A stretch of 64,000 nucleotides of DNA, from positions 124,001 through 188,000 of the forward strand of contig JAPLCC010000011.1 of assembly GCA_026392415.1 (NCBI GenBank), given 5' to 3'. This document shows, piece after piece, positions 19,913 to 30,848 of the stretch. Numbering within the stretch: position 1 is the stretch's first letter; every line of letters begins with the position of its first letter. Source of the stretch: Propionibacteriales bacterium. Lineage in GTDB: Bacteria; Actinomycetota; Actinomycetes; Propionibacteriales; Nocardioidaceae. The position numbers and the translations under genes were made by a program. The notes beneath the pieces are model-generated. The model searched no databases. It was given only the letters and a program-made list of their open reading frames with translations, and had not been told where the DNA came from.

Positions 19913-20220
19913 AGTGGCTGCTGATCGGTCTGGTGCGTGGTTACCAGCTCCTGATCAGCCCACTGCTGGGGCCGACCTGCCGTTACTACCCCTCCTGCTC
20001 GGCCTACGCCGTGCAGGCGCTCCAGGTCCACGGGGCGATCAAGGGCACCTGGCTCGCCGTACGCCGCCTGTTGCGGTGCCATCCGTGGTCACCGGGCGGC
20101 GTGGACCACGTTCCTGAGCGCAAGACGCGTCACCAGCACGATCATCCCGAGCGCAGCACGCGCTCCCCCGAACTCCGTACGGCGTCCGCCGGCGGCCCTC
20201 ATAGCGAGCAAGGAGCCTGA
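19909..20220 (+). CDS. yidD: Membrane protein insertion efficiency factor YidD
   Basis: A 103-residue protein with an N-terminal amphipathic helix and the family core [26 protein letters not shown] followed by [18 protein letters not shown] (described here in two pieces). It helps membrane protein insertion together with YidC. The start codon overlaps the rnpA stop (ATGA). The last 30 residues are a hydrophilic His/Glu/Arg-rich tail not seen in the shortest homologues. Confidence 0.95.
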   Translation: MKWLLIGLVRGYQLLISPLLGPTCRYYPSCSAYAVQALQVHGAIKGTWLAVRRLLRCHPWSPGGVDHVPERKTRHQHDHPERSTRSPELRTASAGGPHSEQGA

Positions 20221-20223
20221 TTC

Positions 20224-21269
20224 GTGGGCATCTTCGGCGACATCGGCCACTTCATCATGGTGCCGCTCTACTACATCATCTCCGCGGTGCTCATCGGCTG
20301 GCACGAGTTGCTCAGCCTGCTGGGGCTCGATCCCGCTGGCGGTCTGTCGTGGGCGCTGTCCATCATCGGTCTGACCCTGGTGATCCGGGCGGCGCTGATT
20401 CCGCTCTTCGTGAAGCAGATCAAGTCCAGCCGCAACATGCAGCTGCTGCAGCCCAAGGTGAAGGAGCTGCAGAAGAAGTACGGCCACGACCGGCAGAAGC
20501 TCGCCGAAGAGACGATGAAGCTCTACAAGGACGCCGGGACCAACCCGTTCGCGTCCTGTCTGCCGATCCTGCTGCAGATGCCGATCTTCTTCGCGCTGTT
20601 CCGACTGCTCGACCAGGCCGCCAAGAAGAACAAGGCGCACGGCTTCCTCGACGCCGACCGTGCCCGACAGTTCGGACAGTCCGAGGTCTTCGGCAAGATC
20701 CCGCTCGCTGACTCGTTCTGGGGATCGCGCACCTGGGGACCGGAACCGCAGACGGCCGTCATGATCGTCGCGCTGGTCCTGGTGCTCGCCATGACCGCGA
20801 CCACCTTCTTCACGCAGCGCCAACTGATGGCCAAGAACATGCCCGCCGAGGCGATGAGCGGCCCGTACGCCCAGCAGCAGAAGATGCTGCTCTACATCCT
20901 CCCGGTGGCCTTCGGCCTCGGTGGCGTGGCGTTCCCGATCGGCGTTCTCCTCTACTGGACCACGTCGAACCTGTGGACGATGGGCCAGCAGTTCTACGTC
21001 ATCCGCAACAACCCTGCGCCCGGTACGCCGGCCGAGCAGGCCAAGAAGGACCGGGACCGCGCCAAGGCACTGAAGCACGGCAAGGTCGACCTGGTCGCCG
21101 AGGCGCAGGCGGCTGAGGCCGCAGCCCTCGAGGAGAAGCGCGCCGCTGCGGCCGCCGTCCGCCAGCAGCCGAAGCGCCAGACCAAGGCCCAGCGCAAGAA
21201 GAGCTCCGGAGGCGCTGGCAACGGCGCTCCGAACAAGCCGAACCCCACCACGAACGAGGGAGAATCCGA

Positions 21270-21273
<4 letters not shown>
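20224..21273 (+). CDS. yidC: Membrane protein insertase YidC
   Basis: A 349-residue Oxa1/YidC-type insertase without the large periplasmic domain of Gram-negative YidC, as is normal in Gram-positive bacteria. Five membrane helices are visible; the conserved segment NPFASCLPILLQMPIFFALFR and a basic cytoplasmic loop (IKSSRNMQLLQPKVKELQKK) are present. The C-terminal 80 residues are Ala/Lys/Arg-rich, which fits ribosome contact. The GTG start is four bases after yidD. Confidence 0.96.
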
Positions 21274-23827
<2,554 letters not shown>

Positions 23828-23831
<4 letters not shown>

Positions 23832-24853
23832 ACGCAGGAGCACCTCGCCGTGGCCTGGGCCGTGGCCTCGGATCCTTGATCCCGACGGCTCCACCGGAGG
23901 TGCCCGCAGCCCCTGCTGTCAACCCGACAGTTCAGGATGCGGACCTTTCCGCTGGAGCGACTTCCAGCGGGTCCGCGGACCCCGGGTCCAACGGGTCCGC
24001 GACAGGCGCTCAGATCGAGAATTCGGTTCTGGCGCCCGTTGAAGGCGCCTATTTCGCCGAGTTGCCGGTCGAGCAGATCAGGGCCAATGCGGTCAACCCG
24101 CGGACCGTCTTCGACGAGGACGCGATGGCCGAATTGGTCCACTCGATCCGCGAGATCGGCCTTCTCCAGCCGATCGTGGTGCGCGCGACGGGCCCCGAGA
24201 CCTTCGAGCTGGTCATGGGCGAGCGTCGGTGGCGCGCCACCCAGAAGGCCGGCCTCGCCACCATCCCGGCCATCGTCCGCGAGACCGACGACACCGCGAT
24301 GCTCCGCGACGCGTTGCTGGAGAACCTGCACCGCAGTGACCTGAACCCGCTGGAGGAGGCCGCGGCCTACCAGCAGCTGCTCGAGGACTTCGCGTGCACG
24401 CACGAGGAGCTCGCCCAACGCATCGGCCGGTCCCGTCCGCAGATCAGCAACACGATGCGCCTGCTCAAGCTCTCCCCGGCCGTCCAGCGTCGCGTCGCAG
24501 CCGGCGTCCTGTCCGCCGGACACGCACGCGCGCTGCTCGGTGTCCCGGACGCCGACCTCCAGGACCGGCTCGCCCAGCGCGTCGTGGCCGAGGGCATCTC
24601 GGTCCGGGGCCTCGAGGAGATCGTCGCCGTGGGCGACATCGGCGGCGCTGCGCAGAAGCCCCGGCGTGCGACGCCGAAGGCACCCGGCCTGGTCGAACTG
24701 TCCGAGCGCCTCGGGGACCGACTCGAGACCCGCGTCAAGATCGACCTGGGCAAGGCCAAGGGCAAGATCACCGTGGAGTTCGCCAACACCGGCGACCTGC
24801 AGCGCATCGTCGACCTGATCGACCCGCGCAACCGCGACGACCGCCCGATCTGA
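23828..24853 (+). CDS. parB: Chromosome-partitioning protein ParB
   Basis: A 341-residue CTP-dependent clamp protein. The N-terminal [13 protein letters not shown] tag (ParA contact) is followed by a low-complexity region, the ParB/Srx domain with the CTP-binding box [13 protein letters not shown] and [18 protein letters not shown], a helix-turn-helix ([20 protein letters not shown]) that reads parS, and a C-terminal dimer domain ([16 protein letters not shown]). GTG start overlaps the parA stop by four bases. Confidence 0.97.
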
Positions 24854-24874
24854 GTCGGTTCGCGTTGTCCGCCG

Positions 24875-24909
24875 GGTCTCGAGACGGTTGCTGCGCAACC
24901 TCCTCGACC
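24875..24909 (+). repeat. Dispersed palindromic repeat, family 1, copy C
   Basis: The 35-bp unit begins 22 bp after the parB stop; hairpin arms are GGTTGC-TGC-GCAACC, the same as the copy at 6007. Confidence 0.85.
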
Positions 24910-24920
24910 AACAGGGCCCG

Positions 24921-24935
24921 CTGACCTGCAGAAAC
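24921..24935 (-). repeat. Origin-region motif GTTTCYGCAGGTCAG, copy 3
   Basis: On the minus strand it reads GTTTCTGCAGGTCAG, identical to the copy at 17043. It lies between parB and the acyltransferase gene. Confidence 0.7.
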
Positions 24936-24941
24936 GTCGAA

Positions 24942-24980
24942 TGTCGACAAAGCGACACATCGACAAACCGATATATCGGT
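24942..24980. repeat. TGTCGA-rich segment and 14-bp palindrome after parB
   Basis: Positions 24942-24964 (TGTCGACAAAG, then CGACACATCGAC) resemble a stretch of the dnaA linker coding DNA (minus strand of 18365-18401), which has the same two blocks (with one base different) separated by an extra ACACAAAG. It is followed by the perfect palindrome ACCGATATATCGGT at 24967-24980, an AT-rich site in a GC-rich region. Function unknown; it could be an operator or a third dispersed repeat family. Confidence 0.4.
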
Positions 24981-24984
24981 AAGG

Positions 24985-25776
24985 CTACTTGCCTTTCTTG
25001 GCTGCCTTCTTCTCGGCGGCCTTGGCCGCGCGCTTGGCGGCTCGTTCCCTGAGCTCGGCCGCATCCATCTCGAGAGCCTTCTCCGGCGTCGGGGCCGAGC
25101 CACCGAAGCGGGCGGGGGTCCACCAGGAACCCGGGGCCTTCTCGTCCTCGGGGTACTCCGCGATGACCTCGTCGAGCATCTTCTGCATCGCTGCGCGCAG
25201 CGCTGCGGTCTCGGCCGCGAGGTCTTCTCCGGTCGGGTACATCGGCTCGCCGACCTTGACCGCGATCGTCTTGCGCTTGCGGGAGAAGTCCTTCTCGTGG
25301 TCCTTGGTCATCAGGCGGTGCGCGCCCCACACGATCATCGGGATGAGGGGCACACCGGTCTCCGCTGCGATCTTGACCGCCCCGACCTTGAGCTCCTTGA
25401 TCTCGAACGAACGCGAGATGGTCGCCTCGGGGTAGATCCCGACGACCTCACCGGCCTCGAGGTAGGCCTTCGCGTCGAGCATCGACTGCGCGCCGGCAGC
25501 CCGATCGACCGTGATGTGGTGGAAGGAGCGCAGCAGGTGTCCGACCCCCGGGGTGTCCATCATCTCTCGCTTGATCATGAACCGGACCAGCCGCTTGGAG
25601 GGGTTCGCGCCCAGACCGCCGTAGATGAAGTCGACGTACCCGGTGTGGTTGATCGCGAGCAGTGCACCACCCGTGCGCGGCACGTTCTCGGTGCCGGACA
25701 GCTGGAACCGCTGGCCCAGGGCCTTGAACAGGATCTTGGCCGTGACGATGACGGGCGGGTAGGTGATGTCGCGCAT
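24985..25776 (-). CDS. 1-acyl-glycerol-3-phosphate acyltransferase family protein (PlsC-like)
   Basis: A 263-residue acyltransferase. The catalytic H-x4-D motif is NHTGYVDF (about residue 48), followed by the substrate segment GIYPEATISRSFEI in place of the usual F-P-E-G-T-R-S, and a late proline motif VPLIPMIVWGAH. It likely transfers acyl chains in phospholipid synthesis at the membrane; the exact acceptor is unknown. The last 40 residues are a Lys/Ala/Arg-rich tail. ATG 25776 is preceded by TACGCT at 25783-25788 and no Shine-Dalgarno, so a leaderless mRNA is likely. Confidence 0.88.
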   Translation of the reverse strand: MRDITYPPVIVTAKILFKALGQRFQLSGTENVPRTGGALLAINHTGYVDFIYGGLGANPSKRLVRFMIKREMMDTPGVGHLLRSFHHITVDRAAGAQSMLDAKAYLEAGEVVGIYPEATISRSFEIKELKVGAVKIAAETGVPLIPMIVWGAHRLMTKDHEKDFSRKRKTIAVKVGEPMYPTGEDLAAETAALRAAMQKMLDEVIAEYPEDEKAPGSWWTPARFGGSAPTPEKALEMDAAELRERAAKRAAKAAEKKAAKKGK

Positions 25777-25810
25777 GCGCAGAGCGTAGGCGGCACCGGT
25801 GCACCGGGGG

Positions 25811-27025
25811 TCAGCGTCTCGTGGCGAGGAACTCCGCGATCCGGCCGATGGCCTCTTCGAGCACGTCGACATCGGGCAGCGTCACGAGCCGGAAGTGGTC
25901 GGGCGCGGGCCAGTTGAAGCCGGTGCCGTGGGTGACCAGGATCTTCTTGGCGCGCAGCAGCTCGATGACGAACTGCTCGTCGTCGTCGATCGGGTAGACC
26001 TCGGGGTCCAGGCGGGGGAAGCAGTAGAGAGCACCGCGCGGGCGGACCGAGGAGACACCGGGGATCTCGTTGAGGAGCCGGTCGGCGAGCATCGACTGCT
26101 CGTAGAACCGGCCTCCGGGCACGATCAACTCGTTGATCGACTGATAACCGCCGAGGGCGGTCTGGATGGCGTGCTGCGCGGGGACGTTGGAGCACATCCG
26201 CATGTTCGCGACGAGGGTGAGACCTTCGAGGAACTCACCGGCGATCTCCTTGGGGCCCGAGATCATGACCCACCCGGCGCGGTAGCCGCAGACCCGGTAG
26301 GCCTTGGACAGACCGCTGAAGGTGAGGCACAGGACGTCCGAACCGGCCGCTTGCGCCGCGTGGTGGTGCACCGCGTCGTCGAACAGGATCTTCTCGTAGA
26401 TCTCGTCGGCGAAGACGACCAGGTCGTGGCGGCGCGCGATGTCGACGAGCTTGGCGACCATCTCCTTGCTGTAGACGGCACCCGTGGGGTTGTTGGGGTT
26501 GATGATGACCAACCCGTGCGTGTTCTCGGTGATCTTCGATTCGATGTCGGCCAGGTCCGGCATCCAGTCGTTGGCCTCGTCGCACTTGTAGTGCACCGGT
26601 GTCCCACCGGACAGCGACACCGCGCCGGTCCACAGCGGGTAGTCGGGCGCCGGCACGAGGATCTCGTTGCCGTCGTCGATGAACGCCTGCAGCACCATCG
26701 AGATGAGCTCGGAGACGCCGTTGCCGATGAAGACGTCCTCGACGTCGGTCTCCTTGAGTCCGCGCGACTGGTAGTACTGCGCGACGGCGGTGCGCGCGGA
26801 GTAGATGCCGCGGGAGTCGCTGTAGCCCTGGGCCTCCGGCAGGTGGTGGATCATGTCGGCGAGGACCGCCTCGGGAGCCTCGAACCCGAACGGGGCAGGG
26901 TTCCCGATGTTGAGCTTCAGGATCCGGTGGCCCTCGGCCTCGAGGCGCTGGGCCTCGACGAGGATGGGTCCCCGGACGTCGTAGCGGACGTTGCGAAGCT
27001 TCTTGCTCTGGCGGATCTTGCGCAC
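25811..27025 (-). CDS. PLP-dependent aminotransferase (AlaA-like alanine transaminase)
   Basis: A 404-residue fold-type I aminotransferase. Visible are the substrate loop NIGNPAPFGFEAPE, the cofactor-contact segment VFIGNGVSELISMVLQ, NPNNPTGAVYSKEM, the DEIYEKILFD strand and SGLSKAYRVCGYRAGW, whose Lys is the Schiff-base residue. The whole arrangement fits the AlaA/AspC-like glutamate-pyruvate transaminases. GTG start at 27025 is preceded by GAGAAT with six bases between, again suggesting a leaderless mRNA. It lies 34 bp upstream of the acyltransferase gene on the same strand. The precise substrate is inferred from family. Confidence 0.88.
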   Translation of the reverse strand: MRKIRQSKKLRNVRYDVRGPILVEAQRLEAEGHRILKLNIGNPAPFGFEAPEAVLADMIHHLPEAQGYSDSRGIYSARTAVAQYYQSRGLKETDVEDVFIGNGVSELISMVLQAFIDDGNEILVPAPDYPLWTGAVSLSGGTPVHYKCDEANDWMPDLADIESKITENTHGLVIINPNNPTGAVYSKEMVAKLVDIARRHDLVVFADEIYEKILFDDAVHHHAAQAAGSDVLCLTFSGLSKAYRVCGYRAGWVMISGPKEIAGEFLEGLTLVANMRMCSNVPAQHAIQTALGGYQSINELIVPGGRFYEQSMLADRLLNEIPGVSSVRPRGALYCFPRLDPEVYPIDDDEQFVIELLRAKKILVTHGTGFNWPAPDHFRLVTLPDVDVLEEAIGRIAEFLATRR

Positions 27026-27097
27026 CCGGGCATTCTCGCAGGTCCGCGCCAGCGGATATCGGGGCTAGCATCGAAGTGACCCCTTCCGGAGGCTGCC

Positions 27098-27763
27098 ATG
27101 GCGCGTACGACGGTGCCACTGACGCTCGACCTGCTCGAGACATTGGACGCTCCCTGCCGCTCCTGCCTGTTCTGGGAGCGCGAACCGGTCCACCGCGACG
27201 GCCTCACCGGGCCCGAGCGTGCACGGGAGAAGGAGGCATGGATCTCCGAAGTGCTGCGGGAATGGGGGTCCTGCGGCCGCGTGGTGCTCGTCGACGGCGT
27301 GCCGGTCGGCTACCTGCTCTACGCGCCGCCGGCCTTCGTGCCCGGCGCCGGTGCGTTCCCGACCGCGCCGGTGTCCGCCGACGCGGTGCTGCTGACCACG
27401 GCCTGGGTGCGTCCGGAGTACGCCGGCGGCGGGCTCGGCCGGCTGCTGGTGCAGGGGATGGCGCGCGACCTCGTCGGGCGCGACAACATCCGCGCAGTCG
27501 AGGCGTTCGCCCGCACGGGGCGGGCGATTCCGCGCGCCGGAACGAGCACCGAGTGCGTCGTACCGGTCGAGTTCCTGGCCCGGGTGGGTTTCAAGACCCA
27601 CCGCGCACACCCGCGGACGCCGCGGATGCGGATGGAGATGCGGTCCCTGGTCACCTGGCGCGGTGAGGTGGAAGCCGCGTGGGAGCGGATCGTGGGCGTC
27701 GTACGACGGCCGAAACCGGCGCCGACGCCAGTTTCACGGGAAACAGGAAGCCCCCGGACGTGA
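27098..27763 (+). CDS. GNAT family N-acetyltransferase
   Basis: A 221-residue protein with a GNAT core: the acetyl-CoA loop VRPEYAGGGLGRLLVQGMA (about 110-128) and the later GFKTHRAHP strand. The N-terminal CRSCLFWE motif contains a Cys pair. It sits near the parAB-trx region in related actinobacteria. GGAGG lies six bases before the ATG at 27098. The acceptor substrate is unknown. Its last codons overlap a near-consensus parS and the stop codon lies inside the terminator hairpin. Confidence 0.82.
   Translation: MARTTVPLTLDLLETLDAPCRSCLFWEREPVHRDGLTGPERAREKEAWISEVLREWGSCGRVVLVDGVPVGYLLYAPPAFVPGAGAFPTAPVSADAVLLTTAWVRPEYAGGGLGRLLVQGMARDLVGRDNIRAVEAFARTGRAIPRAGTSTECVVPVEFLARVGFKTHRAHPRTPRMRMEMRSLVTWRGEVEAAWERIVGVVRRPKPAPTPVSRETGSPRT
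27731..27744 (+). promoter_or_regulatory. Near-consensus parS (one mismatch)
   Basis: GTTTCACGGGAAAC differs from the perfect parS core at one base (T to G). It is coding for VSRET within the GNAT gene, the same peptide that parS encodes in parA. It may be a weak ParB site. Confidence 0.5.
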
Positions 27764-27772
27764 GTCCGGGGG
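27751..27772 (+). terminator. Terminator hairpin after the GNAT gene
   Basis: CCCCCGGAC pairs perfectly with GTCCGGGGG over nine base pairs around the loop GTGA, which contains part of the GNAT stop codon. There is no T-run. It separates the GNAT gene from the convergent trxA. Confidence 0.75.
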
Positions 27773-27777
27773 CCCTG

Positions 27778-27812
27778 GGTCTCGAGATGGTCGCTGGGCG
27801 ACCTCCTCGACC
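27778..27812 (+). repeat. Dispersed palindromic repeat, family 1, copy D
   Basis: 35-bp unit with hairpin arms GGTCGC-TGG-GCGACC, the same paired arm change as the copy at 9614, plus one change in the outer palindrome (GAGAT). It lies six bases from the trxA stop. Confidence 0.82.
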
Positions 27813-27818
27813 AACGAG

Positions 27819-28151
27819 TCACGCGTCGATGAAGTCGGCCAGTTCCTTGAGGATCGCGGCCTTCGGGCGGGCACCGACGATCGTCTTGACGACCTCGCCG
27901 CCCTGGTAGACGTTGATCGTCGGGATGCCGGTCACGCGGTACGAGGCCGGGGTGACCGGGTTCTCGTCGACGTTCAGCTTGTAGAACGTGATCTTGTCAC
28001 CGTGCGCACCGGCGATCTCGTCGAGGATCGGGGCGACCTGGCGGCACGGACCGCACCATTCGGCCCAGAAGTCCACGAGGACAGGCTTGTCGGACTTGAG
28101 GACCGCAGCGTCGAACTCGGCGTCGGTCACTGCGGAGATGTTGTCGGCCAC
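27819..28151 (-). CDS. trxA: Thioredoxin
   Basis: A 110-residue thioredoxin with the active site FWAEWCGPCRQ, the cis-proline segment VTGIPTINVYQGGEV and the usual length. It reduces disulphides in the cytoplasm using electrons from TrxB, encoded 54 bp upstream on the same strand. GTG start with AAGGAG six bases upstream. Likely co-transcribed with trxB from the SigR-type promoter at 29226. Confidence 0.96.
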   Translation of the reverse strand: MADNISAVTDAEFDAAVLKSDKPVLVDFWAEWCGPCRQVAPILDEIAGAHGDKITFYKLNVDENPVTPASYRVTGIPTINVYQGGEVVKTIVGARPKAAILKELADFIDA

Positions 28152-28205
28152 GAGGGCTCCTTCGAGGGTGTCTTGAATCTTGAACGGAACGTCTGGTCGT
28201 AGAAC

Positions 28206-29186
28206 CTACGCGTCGGCCGTGGCATTCCCGGCGGTCGCAGCAGCGTGGTCGAGGAAGCCGATGTAGCGCTCCGCGTCGAGGGCTGCGGCGCAACCGGTAC
28301 CGGCAGCGGTGATGGCCTGGCGGTAGACGTGGTCGACCAGGTCGCCGGCAGCGAACACGCCTTCGACGTTGGTCGCGGTCGACCCCGGCTTGACCAGGAC
28401 GTAGCCGTTGTCGTCGAGGTCGATCTGGCCCACCAGGAGCTCGGAGCGGGGCTCGTGGCCGATCGCGATGAACAGTCCGGTTGCGGGCAACTCGCTGAGT
28501 TCGCCGGTGACGGTGTCCTTGAGGGTCAGCGACTCCAGCGACTCCTCGCCGTTGATCGTCTCGACCGCGGAGTTCCAGATGATTTCGAGCTTCGGGTCCG
28601 CGAACGCACGCTCCTGCATGATCTTGGAGGCGCGCAGCTCGTCGCGGCGCACGATCAGGGAGACCTTGGAGCCGAAGCGGGTCAGGAACGTCGCCTCCTC
28701 GACGGCGGAGTCGCCACCGCCGACCACGGCGATGTGCTGCTCGCGGAAGAAGAAGCCGTCGCAGGTGGCGCAGTAGGACACGCCACGACCCGAGAGCTTC
28801 TCCTCGTTGGGCAGGTCGAGGTGGCGGTAGCCCGAACCGGTCGACAGGATCACCGAGCGGGCGGTGTAGGTGTCGGTGGCGGTCTTGACCACCTTGATGT
28901 CACCGGTGAGGTCGACCTCGACCACGTCGTCGGTGATGAGCTCGGCGCCGAATCGCTCGGCCTGCGCACGCATCTCGTCCATCAGGGCCGGGCCCTGGAT
29001 GCCGTCACGGAAGCCCGGGAAGTTCTCGACCTCGGTGGTGTTCATCAGTGCACCGCCAGCGGTCACGGAGCCCTCGAAGACGAGGGGCGCGAGCTGGGCG
29101 CGGGCGGCGTAGATCGCCGCGGTGTAGCCGGAGGGGCCGGACCCGATGATGATGACGTTGCGGGTCTCGGACGTGGCGGTGGACAT
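28206..29186 (-). CDS. trxB: Thioredoxin reductase
   Basis: A 326-residue NADPH-dependent flavoenzyme. The FAD loop is [18 protein letters not shown], the redox motif CATCDG is at about residue 140, the NADPH loop [15 protein letters not shown] follows, and the C-terminus carries [15 protein letters not shown]. It passes electrons to TrxA. ATG 29186 has GGGAG five bases upstream. A SigR/SigH-type promoter lies 40 bp upstream. Confidence 0.97.
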   Translation of the reverse strand: MSTATSETRNVIIIGSGPSGYTAAIYAARAQLAPLVFEGSVTAGGALMNTTEVENFPGFRDGIQGPALMDEMRAQAERFGAELITDDVVEVDLTGDIKVVKTATDTYTARSVILSTGSGYRHLDLPNEEKLSGRGVSYCATCDGFFFREQHIAVVGGGDSAVEEATFLTRFGSKVSLIVRRDELRASKIMQERAFADPKLEIIWNSAVETINGEESLESLTLKDTVTGELSELPATGLFIAIGHEPRSELLVGQIDLDDNGYVLVKPGSTATNVEGVFAAGDLVDHVYRQAITAAGTGCAAALDAERYIGFLDHAAATAGNATADA

Positions 29187-29225
29187 GGAACTCCCGGGTT
29201 GATCGGCAGTGGGCTCGATGGGTAC

Positions 29226-29251
29226 AACCCGATCGTAAGGTGCGCGATTCC
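29226..29251 (-). promoter_or_regulatory. SigR/SigH-type promoter of trxBA
   Basis: On the minus strand GGAAT (29251-29247) and GTT (29228-29226) are separated by exactly 18 bp, the known disulphide-stress sigma factor (SigR in Streptomyces, SigH in mycobacteria) pattern; the -35 extends to GGGAAT. The predicted start is about 30 bases before trxB. Confidence 0.75.
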
Positions 29252-29267
29252 CGGTGTGACGAGCGCG

Positions 29268-30095
29268 TCAGCCCGTGGCGGGCAGCGTCGTGGAGTGCAG
29301 GACGTCGCCGGTGCCGCAGGCGAGCACCTCGGCGGCCTGGGTCTGGCCCACGGGCTCCCGGAAGGCCGCGATGGCCGGCTTGCCGTCGTACACGACGCCG
29401 ACGAGGTAGCCGTTGCCGAAGACCGCGGGTTCGCACATGAAGCTGGAGGGTGCGGTCAGGGTGGCGCCGGAGTAGTCCGCAGAGGCCGGGTGGGGCAGCG
29501 TGCTGTGCTGCAGCGCGACGAGGTCCTCACGGAGGTGGTCGGGTCGCACCTCGCGCAGGGGCTCGTCGGTGACGACGCGTCGGGGCTCGACGATGATGTC
29601 GGGGGCGGCCTCGGGCTCGGCCGCACTCTGGGTTGCCTCGTCCTCCGCCGCCGAGCCCGCGCTGTCGAGCGAGCCCTTGTCGTCGGCGCCCTCGCTGCGC
29701 GCCGGGTCGTCGGCGGAGGTCTGGTCGGCGGCGGTGAGGGCGTCCTCACCCCGGTCGTTGACGACGCCGGCGCCGACCGCACCGGCGACCACGACGGCCG
29801 CCGCAGCGAGCAGGATCCGCGCTCGCACCCGTCGGCGCTGGGCAGCGGCGTCCAGGGGCAGCACCCGGTGGTCCTCGGGGTGGGAGATCTCGGGAGCCGA
29901 GCGCTCGGCTGCCAGTCCGGCGATGACGGTGTCGAGCCGGTCGACGATCTCGCCCGGCATAGGCTCGGGCCCTCCCGCCTCGGCAAGGGCACGTCGCACC
30001 GACGCCTCCTGCGCAGCAGTGAGTGGCGCGTCTGCCTCGTCGGCGTCGGCGTCGTCGTCGATGAACGGTTCGGTCGGTTCACTCGGATCAGTCAT
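29268..30095 (-). CDS. Probable anti-sigma factor (membrane protein behind sigM)
   Basis: A 275-residue protein: acidic cytoplasmic N-terminus (about 100 residues, with a putative sigma-binding region TAAQEASVRRALAEAGGP and EIVDRLDTVIAGLAAE), one membrane helix (about 93-115, ILLAAAAVVVAGAVGAGVV), a disordered Ser/Asp-rich stretch and an extracytoplasmic domain with two Cys (FMCEPAVFG and EVLACGTGD). The length, topology and position after an ECF sigma gene (45 bp) suggest an anti-sigma factor, but no known domain is recognised, so this is inference. Confidence 0.55.
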   Translation of the reverse strand: MTDPSEPTEPFIDDDADADEADAPLTAAQEASVRRALAEAGGPEPMPGEIVDRLDTVIAGLAAERSAPEISHPEDHRVLPLDAAAQRRRVRARILLAAAAVVVAGAVGAGVVNDRGEDALTAADQTSADDPARSEGADDKGSLDSAGSAAEDEATQSAAEPEAAPDIIVEPRRVVTDEPLREVRPDHLREDLVALQHSTLPHPASADYSGATLTAPSSFMCEPAVFGNGYLVGVVYDGKPAIAAFREPVGQTQAAEVLACGTGDVLHSTTLPATG

Positions 30096-30140
30096 GGGTT
30101 CCCCTGGCAGTGGGACCTCTCCGGCGGCGGCCGGGCGAAG

Positions 30141-30848
30141 TCAGTCGGTGGTCGGCGCAGCGGCCGGGGGAGGCCCGCGCGTCGCTATGGGTCCGACGTG
30201 CGGGTCAGCCGCAGGGTTCCCGGGTACGGCGCCCCGCGCGGCCGCGGGAGCGTCCTGGTCAGCGGCCGCGTCGTCCTTGAGCACGTCGGCGAGCAGGCCG
30301 GCAAGGCGGGCCCGACCTCGCGAGCAACGACTCTTGACCGTGCCCTCGGCGCAGTCGAGGATCTGCGCGACCTCGGCGATCGGGTAGCCCTCCATGTCGA
30401 CGAGGACCACGGCTGCCCGCTGCTCCGCGGGGAGCGTCGCCAGCGCGGCCCGGACCCGCTCGCGACGCTCCAGAGCGATGCTCTGGTCGGCCGGGTCGAT
30501 GCTGTCGCCGACGGTGGTGCGGGCCCGGGTCTCGTGCTCGTCGAGATCGTCGGGGAGCGGGTCGGCCCGGCGTACCTTGGCCGCGCGGAGGCGGTCGAGG
30601 CAGGCGTTGACGATGATCCGGTGCAGCCACGTGGTGACCGCCGCGTCGCCGCGGTAGGACGAGGCGCGGCGGAAGGCTGCGATCACGCCTTCCTGGAGTC
30701 CGTCGGCAGCGGTCTCGGGGTCATTGCAGGTGCGCAGAGCGACGGCCCAGAGGCGGTCGCGGTGCCGGGCGAAGAGGATGCCGAACGCGTCGGTGTCACC
30801 GGCCACGTGGGCAGCGAGCAGGTCGCTGTCCGTGCGCTCACTCTCCAC
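30141..30848 (-). CDS. sigM: ECF RNA polymerase sigma factor SigM-like
   Basis: A 235-residue ECF sigma factor. Region 2 contains RTDSDLLAAHVAGDTDAFG and AADGLQEGVIAAFRRASSYRG; region 4 contains LPAEQRAAVVLVDMEGYPIAEVAQILDCAEGTVKSRCSRGRARL. (Segments are given in pieces.) The position next to murJ, the pseudokinase and trxB matches actinobacterial sigM. The GTG 30848 start overlaps the pseudokinase by 11 bases and has GAGGTGG upstream. A Pro/Ala-rich tail of about 45 residues follows region 4. Its promoter targets are not visible here. Confidence 0.9.
   Translation of the reverse strand: MESERTDSDLLAAHVAGDTDAFGILFARHRDRLWAVALRTCNDPETAADGLQEGVIAAFRRASSYRGDAAVTTWLHRIIVNACLDRLRAAKVRRADPLPDDLDEHETRARTTVGDSIDPADQSIALERRERVRAALATLPAEQRAAVVLVDMEGYPIAEVAQILDCAEGTVKSRCSRGRARLAGLLADVLKDDAAADQDAPAAARGAVPGNPAADPHVGPIATRGPPPAAAPTTD

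Noticed and set aside
27778..27812. Family 1 repeat as terminator for trxA
   Set aside because: The same element occurs next to genes in both orientations and has no T-run; a repeat explains it better.
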